A stretch of DNA of 64,000 nt from Phaeovulum molybdatiresistens (GTDB taxonomy: Bacteria > Pseudomonadota > Alphaproteobacteria > Rhodobacterales > Rhodobacteraceae), in NCBI RefSeq assembly GCF_023544865.1, contig NZ_JAMJFX010000003.1:1-64000 (forward strand), written 5' to 3'. Below, piece by piece: positions 16,767-26,885 of this stretch (position 1 is its first letter; each line of letters opens with the position of its first letter). Position numbers and translations under genes: made by a program. The notes beneath the pieces are model-generated. The model did no database searches, was not told where the DNA came from, and saw only the letters and a program-made list of their open reading frames with translations.

Positions 16767-17936
16767 TCAGCGCAGGCGCGCCGCAGCCGCGCGGCCCGCG
16801 TGGCGCCCGGTGGCCAGGCAGGCGGTCAGTAGATAGCCGCCGGTCGGGGCCTCCCAGTCCAGCATCTCGCCGCAGGCGAAGGTTCCGGGCAAGGCGGTCA
16901 GTTCCAGCGCCTCGGTCAGGCTGTCGCGCATGATCCCGCCGGCCGAGGAGATCGCCTCGGTCAGCGGACGCGGCCCGGCGTGGCGCACCGGCAGGGCCTT
17001 GATCAGCCGCGCAAGGTGGTCGGGCAGGGCGGGCAGGGGGCGACCCCATTCCTGCAGCAGGGCCAGTTTGACCGGATCAAGTTTCAGCGTCTTGCGCAGC
17101 CAGTTGCCAAGGCTGTCCTTGCCCCGCGGGCGCGACAGGCGACCGGTGATTTCCGTCACCCCGTGGCCCGGCATCAGGTCCAGCGCCAGCGCCGCGCCAT
17201 CGCGCACCGGGGCCGACAGGGCATAGACGCCGCCGCCTTCAATGCCGCGGGCGGACAGGATGAATTCCCCCCGGCTGATGCGGCCCGCCGCGGCAAGGGC
17301 GATGCCCTTGACCGGCTGCCCGAAGAAGGGCGCCATATGCCCCGACCAATCGACGGCAAAGCCCATGTTCGCGGGCCGGAACGGGGCGATGTGAACGCCC
17401 TTCGCCGCCAGCCAGGGCACCCAGGACGCATCCGACCCAAGGCGCGGCCAACTGGCCCCGCCCAGGGCCAGAACGGTCACCTGCGGGCGTTCCAGCCGTG
17501 TCCCGCCGGGCGTATCAAAGACCAGCGCCGCGCCATCCCACCCCGTCCAGCGCCAGCGCGTCCGGATATCAACTCCCATATCCGTCAGCCGTGCGATCCA
17601 GGCGCGCAGCATCGGCGAAGCCTTCATCTCGACCGGAAACACCCGACCTGTGGTGCCGGAAAACAGGCTGATGCCAAGGTCGCGCGCGAAATCCTGCACC
17701 TGCTCGGGGCCAAAGCCCGCAACGATCGCCTCCAGCCAGTCGCAGCCGTAATGCGACAGGAACGCGGGCAAGGGTTCGTCGCGCGTCAGGTTCAGCCCGG
17801 ATTTCCCGGCCATTAGGAATTTGCGCGCAAGGGTGGGGCGGGCCTCGGCCAGGGTGACACGGTGGCCGGCACGGGCCAGCTCTTGCGCCGCCATCAGGCC
17901 GGCGGGACCCCCGCCGATGACCAGCGCCTGCCCCAT
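16767..17936 (-). CDS. HI0933/BaiN-like FAD-dependent flavoprotein
   Basis: 389 residues. The N-terminal Rossmann motif is VIGGGPAGLMAAQELARAG, followed by the family motif KFLMAGKSGLNLT (usually K-x5-GxGxCN/LT). The C-terminal FAD part has GLxxxGE-like FACGEMLDWEAPTGGYLL. Members of the HI0933-like family have no agreed function; some act as reductases. It lies directly downstream of holA with only one base between, so probably sits at the tail of the leuS-lptE-holA operon. Confidence 0.88.
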   Translation of the reverse strand: MGQALVIGGGPAGLMAAQELARAGHRVTLAEARPTLARKFLMAGKSGLNLTRDEPLPAFLSHYGCDWLEAIVAGFGPEQVQDFARDLGISLFSGTTGRVFPVEMKASPMLRAWIARLTDMGVDIRTRWRWTGWDGAALVFDTPGGTRLERPQVTVLALGGASWPRLGSDASWVPWLAAKGVHIAPFRPANMGFAVDWSGHMAPFFGQPVKGIALAAAGRISRGEFILSARGIEGGGVYALSAPVRDGAALALDLMPGHGVTEITGRLSRPRGKDSLGNWLRKTLKLDPVKLALLQEWGRPLPALPDHLARLIKALPVRHAGPRPLTEAISSAGGIMRDSLTEALELTALPGTFACGEMLDWEAPTGGYLLTACLATGRHAGRAAAARLR

Positions 17937-17937
17937 G

Positions 17938-18960
17938 TCAGCGCCGCGCCATCATCGCCAGCCGGATCAGCGCGCGTTCCATCACCGCCATCGCCGGTGC
18001 CCGGCTGGACGACCGCAACGTCAGATCGGTTTCGATCAGCGCCCGGATCGCATCTTCCAGGCGGAACATCCCCCAGGCCTGCGCCTGCCGCTGCATCCGG
18101 TCACGCCGGGGGCCAAAGATCGGCGGGCGCATCCGCGCCATGCCCGCGCCGGGGCCACCGGGGTCGGCGGCGGCGGCATGCAGCGCGCGGAAATGGCGCA
18201 GCGCGGAAATGGCCAGCGTCACCGGGTTGACACCCTGCCCTTCCAGCCGCCGCATCATCGGGCCAAGTTCTGCGGTGCGCCCTTCGGCAACGATGTGCAG
18301 CACGTCATCCACCTCGGCCTCGACGGTGGCGGGGGCGCAGGCGGCAACATCGGCGGGGGTCAGCGGTTCGGCATCGCCGTATTTGTAGAGCGCGATCTTT
18401 TCCACCGTCTGGCGAAAATCGCCGGGGTCCAGATCCTTGGCCAGCGCCAGAAGATCGGTCATCGCCTCGGGGCCGATCCGCGCCAGCCCCGCCTTGCGCA
18501 AGGTCTCTTCGATCTCTTCGCGCGACGGGGGATCGTCGTAGATGCCGATCCCATAGGCGTTCTTGTGATCCTCAAACAGCTTGCGAAGCGCTGATTTGGC
18601 GGTCAGCGACCCGGCGGTGACGATGATCTGCGCATCGCCGTCGCGCCAGTCGGCCAACGCGGCCTTGATCGTGGGGGCCAGCGTGTCGGTGGCATCCTCG
18701 ACAAAGGCCACGCGCGGGCCGGGGAAAAACCCTACCGCCTTGACCGCATCCAGCAGCGCCGCCCCGTCCTTGCGCAGATCTGCGGCGGGGATCCGGGTCA
18801 GGCGCATCTCGGCCTCGCCGTCCGGGCCGATCAGGGCGGCGATCACCTCTTGCCGGCGCAGGGCCACGCGCATCGCATCGGCGCCAAAGATCAAAAGCCC
18901 GGTGCGGCCCGGTTCAGGCCGGGCGAAATAGCGGGTTGCGGCCACCCCGGTCAGCTTCAT
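17938..18960 (-). CDS. holA: DNA polymerase III delta subunit
   Basis: 340 residues, matching HolA, the clamp-loader subunit that opens the sliding clamp during replication. The AAA+-like N-terminal part shows RTGLLIFGADAMRVALRRQEV and VAFVEDATDTLAPTIKAALAD. The middle has DLLALAKDLDPGDFRQTVEKIALY, typical of the delta family. Its ATG at 18960 overlaps the lptE stop (ATGA). The order leuS-lptE-holA is conserved in many proteobacteria, which supports the call. Confidence 0.92.
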   Translation of the reverse strand: MKLTGVAATRYFARPEPGRTGLLIFGADAMRVALRRQEVIAALIGPDGEAEMRLTRIPAADLRKDGAALLDAVKAVGFFPGPRVAFVEDATDTLAPTIKAALADWRDGDAQIIVTAGSLTAKSALRKLFEDHKNAYGIGIYDDPPSREEIEETLRKAGLARIGPEAMTDLLALAKDLDPGDFRQTVEKIALYKYGDAEPLTPADVAACAPATVEAEVDDVLHIVAEGRTAELGPMMRRLEGQGVNPVTLAISALRHFRALHAAAADPGGPGAGMARMRPPIFGPRRDRMQRQAQAWGMFRLEDAIRALIETDLTLRSSSRAPAMAVMERALIRLAMMARR

Positions 18961-19451
18961 TGCGGCAAGGACCCCGCCTGCGCCAGCAGCCGCGTCACGA
19001 TCTGATCCGCCAGCAGCCGCATCAGCCGTTCATGGGCATCCTGTTCGGCCGTCAGCGTGGACACGGTTGACCCCGTTGCCGACCATGAGGTGAACGAGGC
19101 GACGCGGCCGTTCACCAGCACCGCATCGCTGGCCGCATCATGCAGGGTATAGTCGACCGTGCCGTTCAGCGAATGGCGGGTGGTGATGTTTTCGGGCGTG
19201 ATCGCCTGACCGATCGTGGTGGTGCGCACGTCATAAGCCAGGCGGTAGCGCGCGCCCTGTGCCGGGCCAAGCCGTTCCGAAAGCCGCCGGATCAGCGCGA
19301 ATTCATCCCGCGTGGTCGGCGCATCGGGCGTGACCTGCCCCAACAGCCCCGCCGCCCCGCTGCCGGGCGCATAGGCCGGCGCAAATCCGCAGCCAGCCAG
19401 CGCCGTGGCGCCGGCCAGCAACAGGAAGGTTCGGCGGTCAGATGACGACAT
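18957..19451 (-). CDS. lptE: LPS-assembly lipoprotein LptE
   Basis: 164 residues with a lipoprotein signal: [18 protein letters not shown], where LAGC is the lipobox and the cysteine near position 21 would be lipidated. LptE plugs the LptD barrel in the outer membrane and helps deliver lipopolysaccharide to the surface. The sequence conservation of LptE is low, so position between leuS and holA carries much of the evidence. It begins 14 bases inside the end of leuS and its stop overlaps the holA start. Confidence 0.9.
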   Translation of the reverse strand: MSSSDRRTFLLLAGATALAGCGFAPAYAPGSGAAGLLGQVTPDAPTTRDEFALIRRLSERLGPAQGARYRLAYDVRTTTIGQAITPENITTRHSLNGTVDYTLHDAASDAVLVNGRVASFTSWSATGSTVSTLTAEQDAHERLMRLLADQIVTRLLAQAGSLPQ

Positions 19452-21978
19452 TGATGATACGCCCCGGCACCACGATGAGCTTTTTCGGCGGCTGGCCTGC
19501 CAGCACCTTGATCACAGTCTCATCGGCCAGCGCCAGTTTTTCAACCTCTGTCGCGGGCATGTCCTTGGGCACGGTCAGTTCCGAGCGGCGCTTGCCGTTG
19601 ATCTGGATCGGCAGCACCACCGTGTCATCAACCAGCAGGGCAGGGTCTGCCTTGGGCCAGGGGGCCTGCACCACGAACCCGTGCCCGCCCATCAGCGCCC
19701 AGACATCCTCGGCCAGATGCGGCACCATCGGCCCCATCAGCTGCGCCATGACCCGCATCGTTTCGCGACGCGCCTCATTCGAGGCGGCGGATTTCGACAG
19801 CGTGTTGGCCAGTTCATAGATCTTCGCCACCGCCTTGTTGAAGGCAAAGCCGTCGATGGATTTCGTGATCTCGTCAATCGCCTTGTGCGCGGCCTTGCGT
19901 AGCGCCAGATCGGCGGCGGCATCGCCACCGGCGCCTTCGGCGATGTCATTGGCGATGCGCCAGACGCGGGCCAGGAACTTGTTCGCAGCCTCGGCGCCTG
20001 CGGCGGTCCATTCCACGTCGCGTTCAGGCGGGCTGTCGGACATGACGAACCAGCGCGCGGTATCGGCGCCAAAGTCGCGGATGATGTTCATCGGGTCCAC
20101 GACGTTCTTTTTCGACTTCGACATCTTGGCCGAGGGGATGATCTCGACCGTCTCGCCGGTGGCCTTCAGCACGCCGTTCTCGACATCCTCGGGTAGGTGA
20201 TAGACGGGGCGGCCCTGCGAATCGCGGGTCATGTAGATTTCATGCGTGACCATGCCCTGCGTGAACAGCGCGTCGAACGGCTCGATCGCCTTGGCGGGCA
20301 GGTGGCCGGTCTTGTGCATCGCGCGGGCGAAAAAGCGCGAATACAGCAGGTGCAGAATCGCATGTTCGATGCCGCCGATATACTGGTCAACGTTCATCCA
20401 GTAATCGGCCTCGGCCGCATCGGTGGGGGTCGCCGCATGCGGGCTGGTGAAGCGCGCGTAATACCAGCTGGAATCGACGAAGGTATCCATCGTGTCGGTT
20501 TCCCGCCTGGCTGCGCCACCACATTTCGGGCAGGTGCAATCGCGCCAGGTCGGGTGGCGGTCCAGCGGGTTGCCCGGCTGGTCAAAGGTCACATCGTCGG
20601 GCAGCCGGACCGGAAGGTTTTCCTTCTTTTCCGGCACCACGCCACAGGTCGCGCAATGCACCACCGGAATCGGGCAGCCCCAGTAGCGCTGGCGCGACAG
20701 GCCCCAGTCGCGCAGGCGATAGTTGGTGACGCCATGCCCGATGCCATTGGCTTCGCAAAAGGCGATGGCGGCGGCAACGGCGTCTTCGCCGGTCTGCACC
20801 TCGTCCCCGGCGAAACCGCGGACATAGCGCACAGCTTCGGATTTCAGCGGCACATATTCGCCCGCCGGATAGTCGCCTTCCAGCGGGGCAAAGACGGGCT
20901 CGATTGGCAGGCCGTATTTGGTGGCGAATTCATGGTCGCGCGCATCATGCGCCGGGCAGCCAAAGATAGCGCCGGTGCCGTAATCCATCAGGATGAAATT
21001 GGCGATATAGACCGGCAGCTCCCACGCCTCATCCATCGGGTGGCGCACCCGGATGCCGGTGTCCATGCCGCGCTTTTCGGCCTTTTCCAGCGCCTCTTCG
21101 GTGGTGCCGATGCGGCGGCATTCGGCCACGAAATCCGCGATCTTGGGATTGTGGCGCTCCAGATGCCGGGCCAGCGGATGATCGGGGCTGATCGCGGCAA
21201 AACTTGCGCCCATCAGCGTGTCGGGGCGGGTGGTATAAACCTCCAGCCGGTCAAAGCCTTCGGGCGCGTCCACGGTGGAAAAGGCGAATTGCAGCCCGCG
21301 GCTTTTCCCGATCCAGTTGGCCTGCATCAGGCGCACCTTTTCGGGCCAGTCCCTCAGCCTGTCCAGCGCGTCCAGCAATTCCCCCGCGTAATCCGAGATG
21401 CGGAAGAACCACTGCGTCAGTTCCTTGCGTTCGACCTGCGCGCCCGACCGCCAGCCCTTGCCGTCGATCACCTGCTCATTGGCCAGAACGGTCATGTCGA
21501 CCGGGTCCCAGTTCACCACGGCGTTCTTGCGATAGACCAGCCCCGCGTCCAGCATGTCCAGGAACATCGCCTGCTGCTGGCCGTAATATTCCGGGTCGCA
21601 GGTGGCGAATTCGCGGCTCCAGTCGATCGACAGGCCCAGCGGCTTCATCTGGCCGCGCATGTCGGCGATGTTGCCATAGGTCCAGTCCTTGGGATGGCCG
21701 CCGCGTTCCATCGCCGCGTTTTCCGCCGGCATCCCGAAGGCGTCCCAGCCCATCGGATGCAGCACCGAAAACCCGCAGCTCATTTTGTAGCGCGCAACGA
21801 CGTCGCCCATCGTATAGTTGCGCACATGCCCCATGTGGATCCGCCCCGAGGGGTAGGGGAACATCTCCAGCACATAATATTTCGGCTTTGCTGGATCGCG
21901 CCGCGCCTCAAAGATATGGGCCGCGTCCCAGGCGGCCTGCCATTTTGCTTCGCTCTGGCTGGGTTCGTAACGCGACAT
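19438..21978 (-). CDS. leuS: leucine-tRNA ligase
   Basis: 846 residues, class I aminoacyl-tRNA synthetase that charges tRNA-Leu. The HIGH-type motif appears as [16 protein letters not shown], the editing (CP1) domain holds the region from about 220 to 420, and the KMSKS loop is [13 protein letters not shown]. Two CxxC-type zinc pairs are seen ([12 protein letters not shown] and [12 protein letters not shown]). The anticodon-binding domain and the C-terminal domain are complete. First gene of a leftward operon with lptE and holA. No sign of damage. Confidence 0.98.
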   Translation of the reverse strand: MSRYEPSQSEAKWQAAWDAAHIFEARRDPAKPKYYVLEMFPYPSGRIHMGHVRNYTMGDVVARYKMSCGFSVLHPMGWDAFGMPAENAAMERGGHPKDWTYGNIADMRGQMKPLGLSIDWSREFATCDPEYYGQQQAMFLDMLDAGLVYRKNAVVNWDPVDMTVLANEQVIDGKGWRSGAQVERKELTQWFFRISDYAGELLDALDRLRDWPEKVRLMQANWIGKSRGLQFAFSTVDAPEGFDRLEVYTTRPDTLMGASFAAISPDHPLARHLERHNPKIADFVAECRRIGTTEEALEKAEKRGMDTGIRVRHPMDEAWELPVYIANFILMDYGTGAIFGCPAHDARDHEFATKYGLPIEPVFAPLEGDYPAGEYVPLKSEAVRYVRGFAGDEVQTGEDAVAAAIAFCEANGIGHGVTNYRLRDWGLSRQRYWGCPIPVVHCATCGVVPEKKENLPVRLPDDVTFDQPGNPLDRHPTWRDCTCPKCGGAARRETDTMDTFVDSSWYYARFTSPHAATPTDAAEADYWMNVDQYIGGIEHAILHLLYSRFFARAMHKTGHLPAKAIEPFDALFTQGMVTHEIYMTRDSQGRPVYHLPEDVENGVLKATGETVEIIPSAKMSKSKKNVVDPMNIIRDFGADTARWFVMSDSPPERDVEWTAAGAEAANKFLARVWRIANDIAEGAGGDAAADLALRKAAHKAIDEITKSIDGFAFNKAVAKIYELANTLSKSAASNEARRETMRVMAQLMGPMVPHLAEDVWALMGGHGFVVQAPWPKADPALLVDDTVVLPIQINGKRRSELTVPKDMPATEVEKLALADETVIKVLAGQPPKKLIVVPGRIINVVI

Positions 21979-22056
21979 GTCTGCCCCTCATGCGGAAATC
22001 TGCGCTGCCCGTGCTACACCGGCACACCCGCAAAGGTCCAGAGATCAGGCCTTCGG

Positions 22057-22082
22057 CTTTGCCCAAATATCCCCCGCGGAGC
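22057..22082. repeat. degenerate copy of a dispersed intergenic repeat
   Basis: In the 160-base gap between leuS and the DUF3576 gene, the stretch TTTGCCCAAATATCCCCCGC resembles the right arm of the better copies at 40728-40760 and 48928-48960. Several mismatches make this the weakest copy. The rest of the gap shows nothing recognisable. Confidence 0.35.
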
Positions 22083-22139
22083 GTTCCACCGCAGCCAGAT
22101 CACCCCACGGCCGGGATTCGCGCCCCCGAAATCAGGGGG

Positions 22140-22637
22140 TCAGAGCTTCGAATCGCGGATGCGCAGCTGGCGCGCGCGCGTCAGGATCGCATCTTCAACC
22201 GCGCGCACGGTATCGGCCGAAACCGCCCCGCCGCGGCTTTCCAGCGCGACCTTCAGGCTGCGCGCATCCAGCGCGGGGTCTTGCACATAGACCGTGGCGC
22301 GATAGGCGCGCCCGCCGCCGGGCGGGGTGCCATAGCCGGTCACGATCACGCCCGAAAACGGATCGACGGATTCGACCGGCAGGAAATCCAGCACCTCAAG
22401 CGAGGCCTGCCACAGGTATCTGTTCACTTCCAGCGTGGTGTTCGGATCGTCGTTGTTGGCGAACAGATCAAAGACCGATGACCGCAGCGGCTGGGGATCG
22501 GCCGTGCGCGCAAGATTGGCGCGTTGTTCCAACGCCGCCTCGCGCGAACCCAAAAGTTCATTGCCGCTGCCGCAGCTGGCCAGCGCCGCGCCTGCCATCA
22601 CAATGCCGCAAGCGCGCGCGATGCGTTTCATGGTCAT
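22140..22637 (-). CDS. DUF3576 family lipoprotein
   Basis: 165 residues. A short signal ends in a lipobox, IVMAGAALASCGSGN, so the mature protein is probably lipidated at about C22. The body carries the DUF3576 pattern: SSVFDLFANND, VNRYLWQASLEVLDFLPVESVDPFSGVIVTGY and the acidic-poor VYVQDPALDARSLKVALESR. The family is common in Alphaproteobacteria and has no known function. It is transcribed away from leuS and divergent from the porin gene, with 271 bases between. Confidence 0.85.
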   Translation of the reverse strand: MTMKRIARACGIVMAGAALASCGSGNELLGSREAALEQRANLARTADPQPLRSSVFDLFANNDDPNTTLEVNRYLWQASLEVLDFLPVESVDPFSGVIVTGYGTPPGGGRAYRATVYVQDPALDARSLKVALESRGGAVSADTVRAVEDAILTRARQLRIRDSKL

Positions 22638-22853
22638 CGGAAAGCCGCCCCCTTCATCCTTTCCCGATCTCTAGCCCAAGGCCCCGTGGGCGACAAGGTT
22701 TTTCCCCGCCCCCGCGCCACCCGCCCCCGCGCCAGCCGCCGCCTGCCCGCCGCCGGCCCTACTGTGGCAAGACTGCACCACGCAGGCGGGCTTTCGACCG
22801 GATCGGGCCGTTTCCGTTGCATTGCCGGGGCAAGGGGGTGAAAAAGCAGCATA

Positions 22854-22879
22854 CCCAATTCGGATTCCCCTGAGTTGGG
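22854..22879 (+). promoter_or_regulatory. stem-loop in the porin leader
   Basis: CCCAATTC (22854-22861) and GAGTTGGG (22872-22879) can pair over 8 bp with one G-U, leaving a 10-base loop. It lies 30 bases before the porin start codon. No convincing promoter boxes were found in the divergent gap 22638-22908, which is otherwise unannotated. Confidence 0.35.
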
Positions 22880-22908
22880 CTTCACTCTTGAGACAACGAG
22901 GGAAAACG

Positions 22909-23895
22909 ATGAAAAAAATTCTTCTGGCTTCGACCGCTCTGGTCGCTTTCGCCGGCGCCGCCGCCGCCGAAGTCTCCCTGTCGGGGGTTGGCGTCATCTC
23001 CATCATTGGTGGTGACGGCCAGGCCAACGGCGATCACGCCCGCTTCCTGACCCTCGCCGATGTCGGCTTCACCATGACCGGTGAAACCGATGGTGGCTTG
23101 GCGTTCGGTGCCTACATCGAACTGGACGAAGCTGCGCTGACCAAGAACAAGAACGAAGCCGTTTGGGTTTCGGGCGCGTTCGGCAAGGTGACCTTCGGCG
23201 ACACCAACTCGGCTATCGACCAGGTGATGGCTGAAACCACCCAGGGTGCGAGCCTGACCGACGAATACACCATCCACGCTGGCGCCTTCGCCAACTTCTT
23301 GGATGAGTCGGTTGACAACACCATCATGCGTTACGACTACGCCATGGGCGACATCGTGCTGGCTGCCTCGCTGGAAGTCGACGAAAACGACGTCAAGGAC
23401 ATCGGCTGGTCGATCGGTGCTGCCTACAACATGGCCATCACCGGTGGTTCGGTGACCCTGTCGGCCGGTTATCAGGTTGCTTCGGACTACGAAGGTGTTG
23501 GTGCGAACCACTCCGGCGTGAACCCCGACAACGGCACGATCGTTGCGGGCGCTGCTGCTGACGCCAAAGTCGCCGCCATCGGCGCAAGCGTGAAGCTCGA
23601 CAACGGCCTGGGCATGACCGCTCAGTATGCCACCATCGAGAACTTCAACGGCGCTGGCAACGACGCTGACCAGTGGGGTATCGGTGCTTCCTACACCACC
23701 GGCGCGATCACCGTTGGCGCGTCCTACGGCGAAATCGACGCCGACGTGAACGCGGCTGACGTCGAAAGCTATGGCATCGGCGCGTCCTACGCCCTGGGCG
23801 GCGGCACCAACCTGTTCGCGGGTATGGTTTCCGAGAAGTTCAATGGCGGCGCGAGCCTCGAGAAGTATCAGGCTGGTATCATCCTGAAGTTCTGA
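22909..23895 (+). CDS. outer-membrane porin (Rhodobacter type)
   Basis: 328 residues. A signal peptide MKKILLASTALVAFAGAAAA is followed by EVSLSGVG, so cleavage is probably after residue 20. The mature part alternates beta strands rich in G, A and acidic residues and ends with a terminal phenylalanine (GIILKF), the usual signal for outer-membrane barrel insertion. The start at 22909 follows GAGGGA at 22898-22903; upstream in-frame starts are not credible because they would bury the signal peptide. Codon use is strongly biased (GGC, GCC, ACC), as in highly expressed genes. It forms a trimeric diffusion channel in related species. A terminator follows at 23920. Confidence 0.95.
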   Translation: MKKILLASTALVAFAGAAAAEVSLSGVGVISIIGGDGQANGDHARFLTLADVGFTMTGETDGGLAFGAYIELDEAALTKNKNEAVWVSGAFGKVTFGDTNSAIDQVMAETTQGASLTDEYTIHAGAFANFLDESVDNTIMRYDYAMGDIVLAASLEVDENDVKDIGWSIGAAYNMAITGGSVTLSAGYQVASDYEGVGANHSGVNPDNGTIVAGAAADAKVAAIGASVKLDNGLGMTAQYATIENFNGAGNDADQWGIGASYTTGAITVGASYGEIDADVNAADVESYGIGASYALGGGTNLFAGMVSEKFNGGASLEKYQAGIILKF

Positions 23896-23919
23896 TCTGA
23901 CGCACAGTCAGAACAAGGC

Positions 23920-23949
23920 AGAGCGGGCTTCGGCCCGCTCTTTCCTTTT
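23920..23949 (+). terminator. intrinsic terminator of the porin gene
   Basis: AGAGCGGGC, loop TTCG, then GCCCGCTCT, followed by TTCCTTTT. It is a strong 9-bp G/C-rich stem with a stable UUCG loop, 24 bases after the porin stop codon. Confidence 0.9.
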
Positions 23950-24041
23950 GGGCGTTCGCCCACCTGGCCGCTGCGGCCCGTTGCCTCGACAAGCCAAGGC
24001 CACGGCGATAAGGTCCGCCCCACCGATGGAAAGGGCGCCCG

Positions 24042-26219
24042 ATGTCGAACCTTGATCCCAAACAGTTGCAGGCGCTTTATGCCGAGGCGATGAAGCTTCA
24101 GGCCGAAGGGCGCCATCCGGCGGCGCTGGACCGCTATACCCGGATCATCGCGGCCAACCCCCGCATCGCCGAGGCGTATTTCCAGATCGGGCGCATCCAT
24201 ACCGCTGCGGGCCAAAGCCCCCGGGCACTGCCCCATCTTGCCGCCGCCGCCGCGCTGAAACCCGCTGAACCCGCAATCTGGCTGGCCTGGGCCGATGCCG
24301 TCGCCCTTGCCGCCGATACAACGGCCGAGGATGCATTTCTGAAGGCCGTTAAACAGGCGCAGCTTGCGCCCCAGTTGCGGATCGCGCTGCAGGACCGTTT
24401 TGCCCCCCACCGCGCGCGTCCGGTGCCGGGCATTCCGCCTGCCCTGCGCCCGGTTCTTGACCGGATCGCCAAACTGGGCAGCGCTGGAAAACTGGCCGAA
24501 GCGGAACGCCTGGCCACCGCCGAGGCCGCCCGCCACCCGCAATCGGCGGGCCTTGCCAATGCGCTGGGCATCGCACAGCTGCGGATCGGGCGGCATGCGG
24601 CGGCGCTGGCCAGTTTTCAGCGCGCGGCAACGCTGGAACGCGGCTATGCCGACGCGCTGAACAACATGGGCCAGCTGCTGCTGGAACTGAACCGGGCAGA
24701 GGAGGCCGTGGCACCGCTGCGCGCGGCAGTGATGGCCGCGCCGAACTGGCCGGTGGCGCTGACCAATCTCGCCGATGCGCTGAACCGCACCCGTCAGGAA
24801 CGCGCCGCCCTGGCCTATGCGCGCAAAGCCGCCCGGCTGGCGCCGAAATCTGCGCCCACGCTGATCGTTCTGGCCAATACGCACACCCGCTTTGGCGATC
24901 ACGCCGCCGCCGCCGAGGCGCTGCGCGATGCGGTGGCCGCGGCGCCGACCCGGCCCGATGCGCTTGTGCTGCTGGCGCAGGCGCTGTCACGACTGGGCCA
25001 GGATCAGGAAGCGCTGGGCCTGTATGACCGCGCGCTTGACCTGGCGCCCAGGCTGTCCACGGCGCTGTCGGGCAAGGCGCAGCTGCTGCAGACATTGGGC
25101 GATTTCGAGGCCGCCGAAACCTGGTTCCGCCGCTGTTTTCAGGCCGATCCGTCGAATGGCGAAAACTACCGGCTGTTCATCGCCTCGCACAAGACGCGGG
25201 CCGATGACCCGCTTCTGCCGCAGATGATCGCCCGGTTTGATGACCCCGCCACGCGGGACACCGATCGCATGAACCTTGGCTTTGCGATCGCCAAGGCGTT
25301 GGAGGATGTGAAGGATTACGGCCGGGTATTCCCCTATCTGAACACCGCCAATGCGCTGATGCGCAAGCAATGGCCCTATGACATCCATCAGCGGCTGGAT
25401 GAAATCCGTGATTTCAAGGCCGCGCTGGAGGGGTTCGATTTTCACGCCGCGCGCATCGACGGGGCAAGCGATTATGCCCCGATTTTCGTGACCGGCATGC
25501 CGCGGTCGGGCACGACGCTGGTGGAACAGATCATATCCAGCCATTCCGCGGTATCCGGCGCGGGCGAGGTGGGCATCGCCGCAGGGCTGGCGCTGGCCGC
25601 GTTGCGCGGGCCCGATGGCGGGCTGCGCCGCGCGGGCGACGTCCCCGATGCGGTTTTTGCCGCGCTGGGGCATAACTATGCCGATGCGATGCGCGCGCGC
25701 TTTCCCGATGCGCCGCATGTCACCGACAAGTCGATTCTGACCTATCAATACATGGGCTTGATCCGCCTGGCGCTGCCCAAGGCGCGCTTTGTCGTGGTGC
25801 GCCGCGATCCGCGCGATACGCTGTTGTCGATCTACAAGAACAAATTTGCCGAGGGCACGCATCTTTACGGCTATTCGTTGCGCGATCTGGGGCTTTATTA
25901 CCGAAGCTTTATCGACATGGTCGAATTCTGGCGGGCGCGCGTGCCCGATTGGTTCCATGTGGTCGAGTATGAAGATCTGGTCGCCAATCCCGAGGCGGAA
26001 AGCCGCCGCCTGATCGATGCCTGCGGGCTGGCGTGGGAAGACCAATGCCTTGATTTTCACAAGAACACCCGCAAGGTCGAAACCCTGTCGGTCTTTCAGG
26101 TGCGCCAGCCTATTTCGAAAGGCTCGGTCAAGGCATGGCAGCGCTATGAGGCCGAGATTGGTGAGATGGTCGAGGCTTTGGGCGATCTTTTGCCGGAGGG
26201 ACAAGATGGGGCTGCATGA
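24042..26219 (+). CDS. TPR-repeat sulfotransferase family protein
   Basis: 725 residues. The N-terminal ~430 residues hold tandem tetratricopeptide repeats (for example AYFQIGRIHTAAGQSPRALP, DALNNMGQLLLELNRAEEAV). The C-terminal part is a PAPS-dependent sulfotransferase domain: the 5'-phosphosulfate loop is FVTGMPRSGTTLVEQIISSH at about 485, and the 3'-phosphate-binding region is KARFVVVRRDPRDTLLSIY. It probably sulfonates a protein or glycan, with the TPR part choosing the acceptor. The ATG at 24042 is preceded by GGAAAGGG. The last 14 bases overlap the yggS gene, so the two are co-transcribed. The substrate is unknown. Confidence 0.9.
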   Translation: MSNLDPKQLQALYAEAMKLQAEGRHPAALDRYTRIIAANPRIAEAYFQIGRIHTAAGQSPRALPHLAAAAALKPAEPAIWLAWADAVALAADTTAEDAFLKAVKQAQLAPQLRIALQDRFAPHRARPVPGIPPALRPVLDRIAKLGSAGKLAEAERLATAEAARHPQSAGLANALGIAQLRIGRHAAALASFQRAATLERGYADALNNMGQLLLELNRAEEAVAPLRAAVMAAPNWPVALTNLADALNRTRQERAALAYARKAARLAPKSAPTLIVLANTHTRFGDHAAAAEALRDAVAAAPTRPDALVLLAQALSRLGQDQEALGLYDRALDLAPRLSTALSGKAQLLQTLGDFEAAETWFRRCFQADPSNGENYRLFIASHKTRADDPLLPQMIARFDDPATRDTDRMNLGFAIAKALEDVKDYGRVFPYLNTANALMRKQWPYDIHQRLDEIRDFKAALEGFDFHAARIDGASDYAPIFVTGMPRSGTTLVEQIISSHSAVSGAGEVGIAAGLALAALRGPDGGLRRAGDVPDAVFAALGHNYADAMRARFPDAPHVTDKSILTYQYMGLIRLALPKARFVVVRRDPRDTLLSIYKNKFAEGTHLYGYSLRDLGLYYRSFIDMVEFWRARVPDWFHVVEYEDLVANPEAESRRLIDACGLAWEDQCLDFHKNTRKVETLSVFQVRQPISKGSVKAWQRYEAEIGEMVEALGDLLPEGQDGAA

Positions 26220-26859
26220 AATTCGTGACCGGATCGCCCGGGCCGAGGCCGCGGCGGGGCGCGATGCCGGATCGGTTCAGCTGATCGCCGTGTCCAAGGT
26301 GCAACCCACCGAGCGTGTTCAGGCTGTGCTGCGCGAAGGTCACCGGCTTTTTGGCGAGAATTACGTGCAGGAGGCGGCCGGCAAGTGGCCCGCCTGGCGC
26401 GCGGAATTTCCCGATGTGGCGGTGCATATGATCGGGCCGCTGCAGACCAACAAGGCAAAGCAGGCGGTAGAACTGTTCGAGGCCATCCATACGCTGGACC
26501 GGCCGTCCCTGGCCGACAAGCTGGCGCGGCTGGCGCAGGCGCGGGGGACAAGCCCTGATCTGTTCATCCAGGTGAATACCGGGGTTGAACCGCAAAAGGC
26601 CGGGGTGCTGCCCGACAATCTGGATGATTTCGTCGCGATGGCGCGCGGGCTGGACCTGCCCGTCGTGGGGCTTATGTGCATCCCCCCCGAGGAGGAGGCG
26701 CCCGCGCAGCATTTCGCCATGCTGGCCGAAATGGCCGCGCGCAACGGGCTGCCCGGCCTGTCGATGGGGATGAGCGGTGATTTCGAAGGGGCGATCGCCG
26801 CAGGGGCCACGCATGTACGCGTGGGCAGCGCGATCTTTGGCGCGCGCGCGTACGTCTAG
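26206..26859 (+). CDS. YggS/PLPBP-family pyridoxal 5'-phosphate homeostasis protein
   Basis: 217 residues, the usual size. The PLP lysine is K31 in LIAVSKVQP. Family motifs GHRLFGENYVQEA, VHMIGPLQTNKAKQAVE, QVNTGVEPQKAG, GLMCIPPEE and LSMGMSGDFEGAIAAGATHVRVGSAIFG are all present. The protein binds PLP and keeps vitamin B6 and amino-acid pools balanced; no enzyme activity is established. The start at 26206 follows GGAGGG at 26194-26199 and overlaps the sulfotransferase gene by 14 bases. A copy of a dispersed repeat lies just after the stop. Confidence 0.95.
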   Translation: MGLHEIRDRIARAEAAAGRDAGSVQLIAVSKVQPTERVQAVLREGHRLFGENYVQEAAGKWPAWRAEFPDVAVHMIGPLQTNKAKQAVELFEAIHTLDRPSLADKLARLAQARGTSPDLFIQVNTGVEPQKAGVLPDNLDDFVAMARGLDLPVVGLMCIPPEEEAPAQHFAMLAEMAARNGLPGLSMGMSGDFEGAIAAGATHVRVGSAIFGARAYV

Positions 26860-26885
26860 GCCGGGGGCGCTGCCCCCGGACCCCC

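Noticed and set aside
20197..22290. 697-codon rightward frame opposite leuS
   Set aside because: Shadow of leuS; the real gene carries all synthetase motifs.
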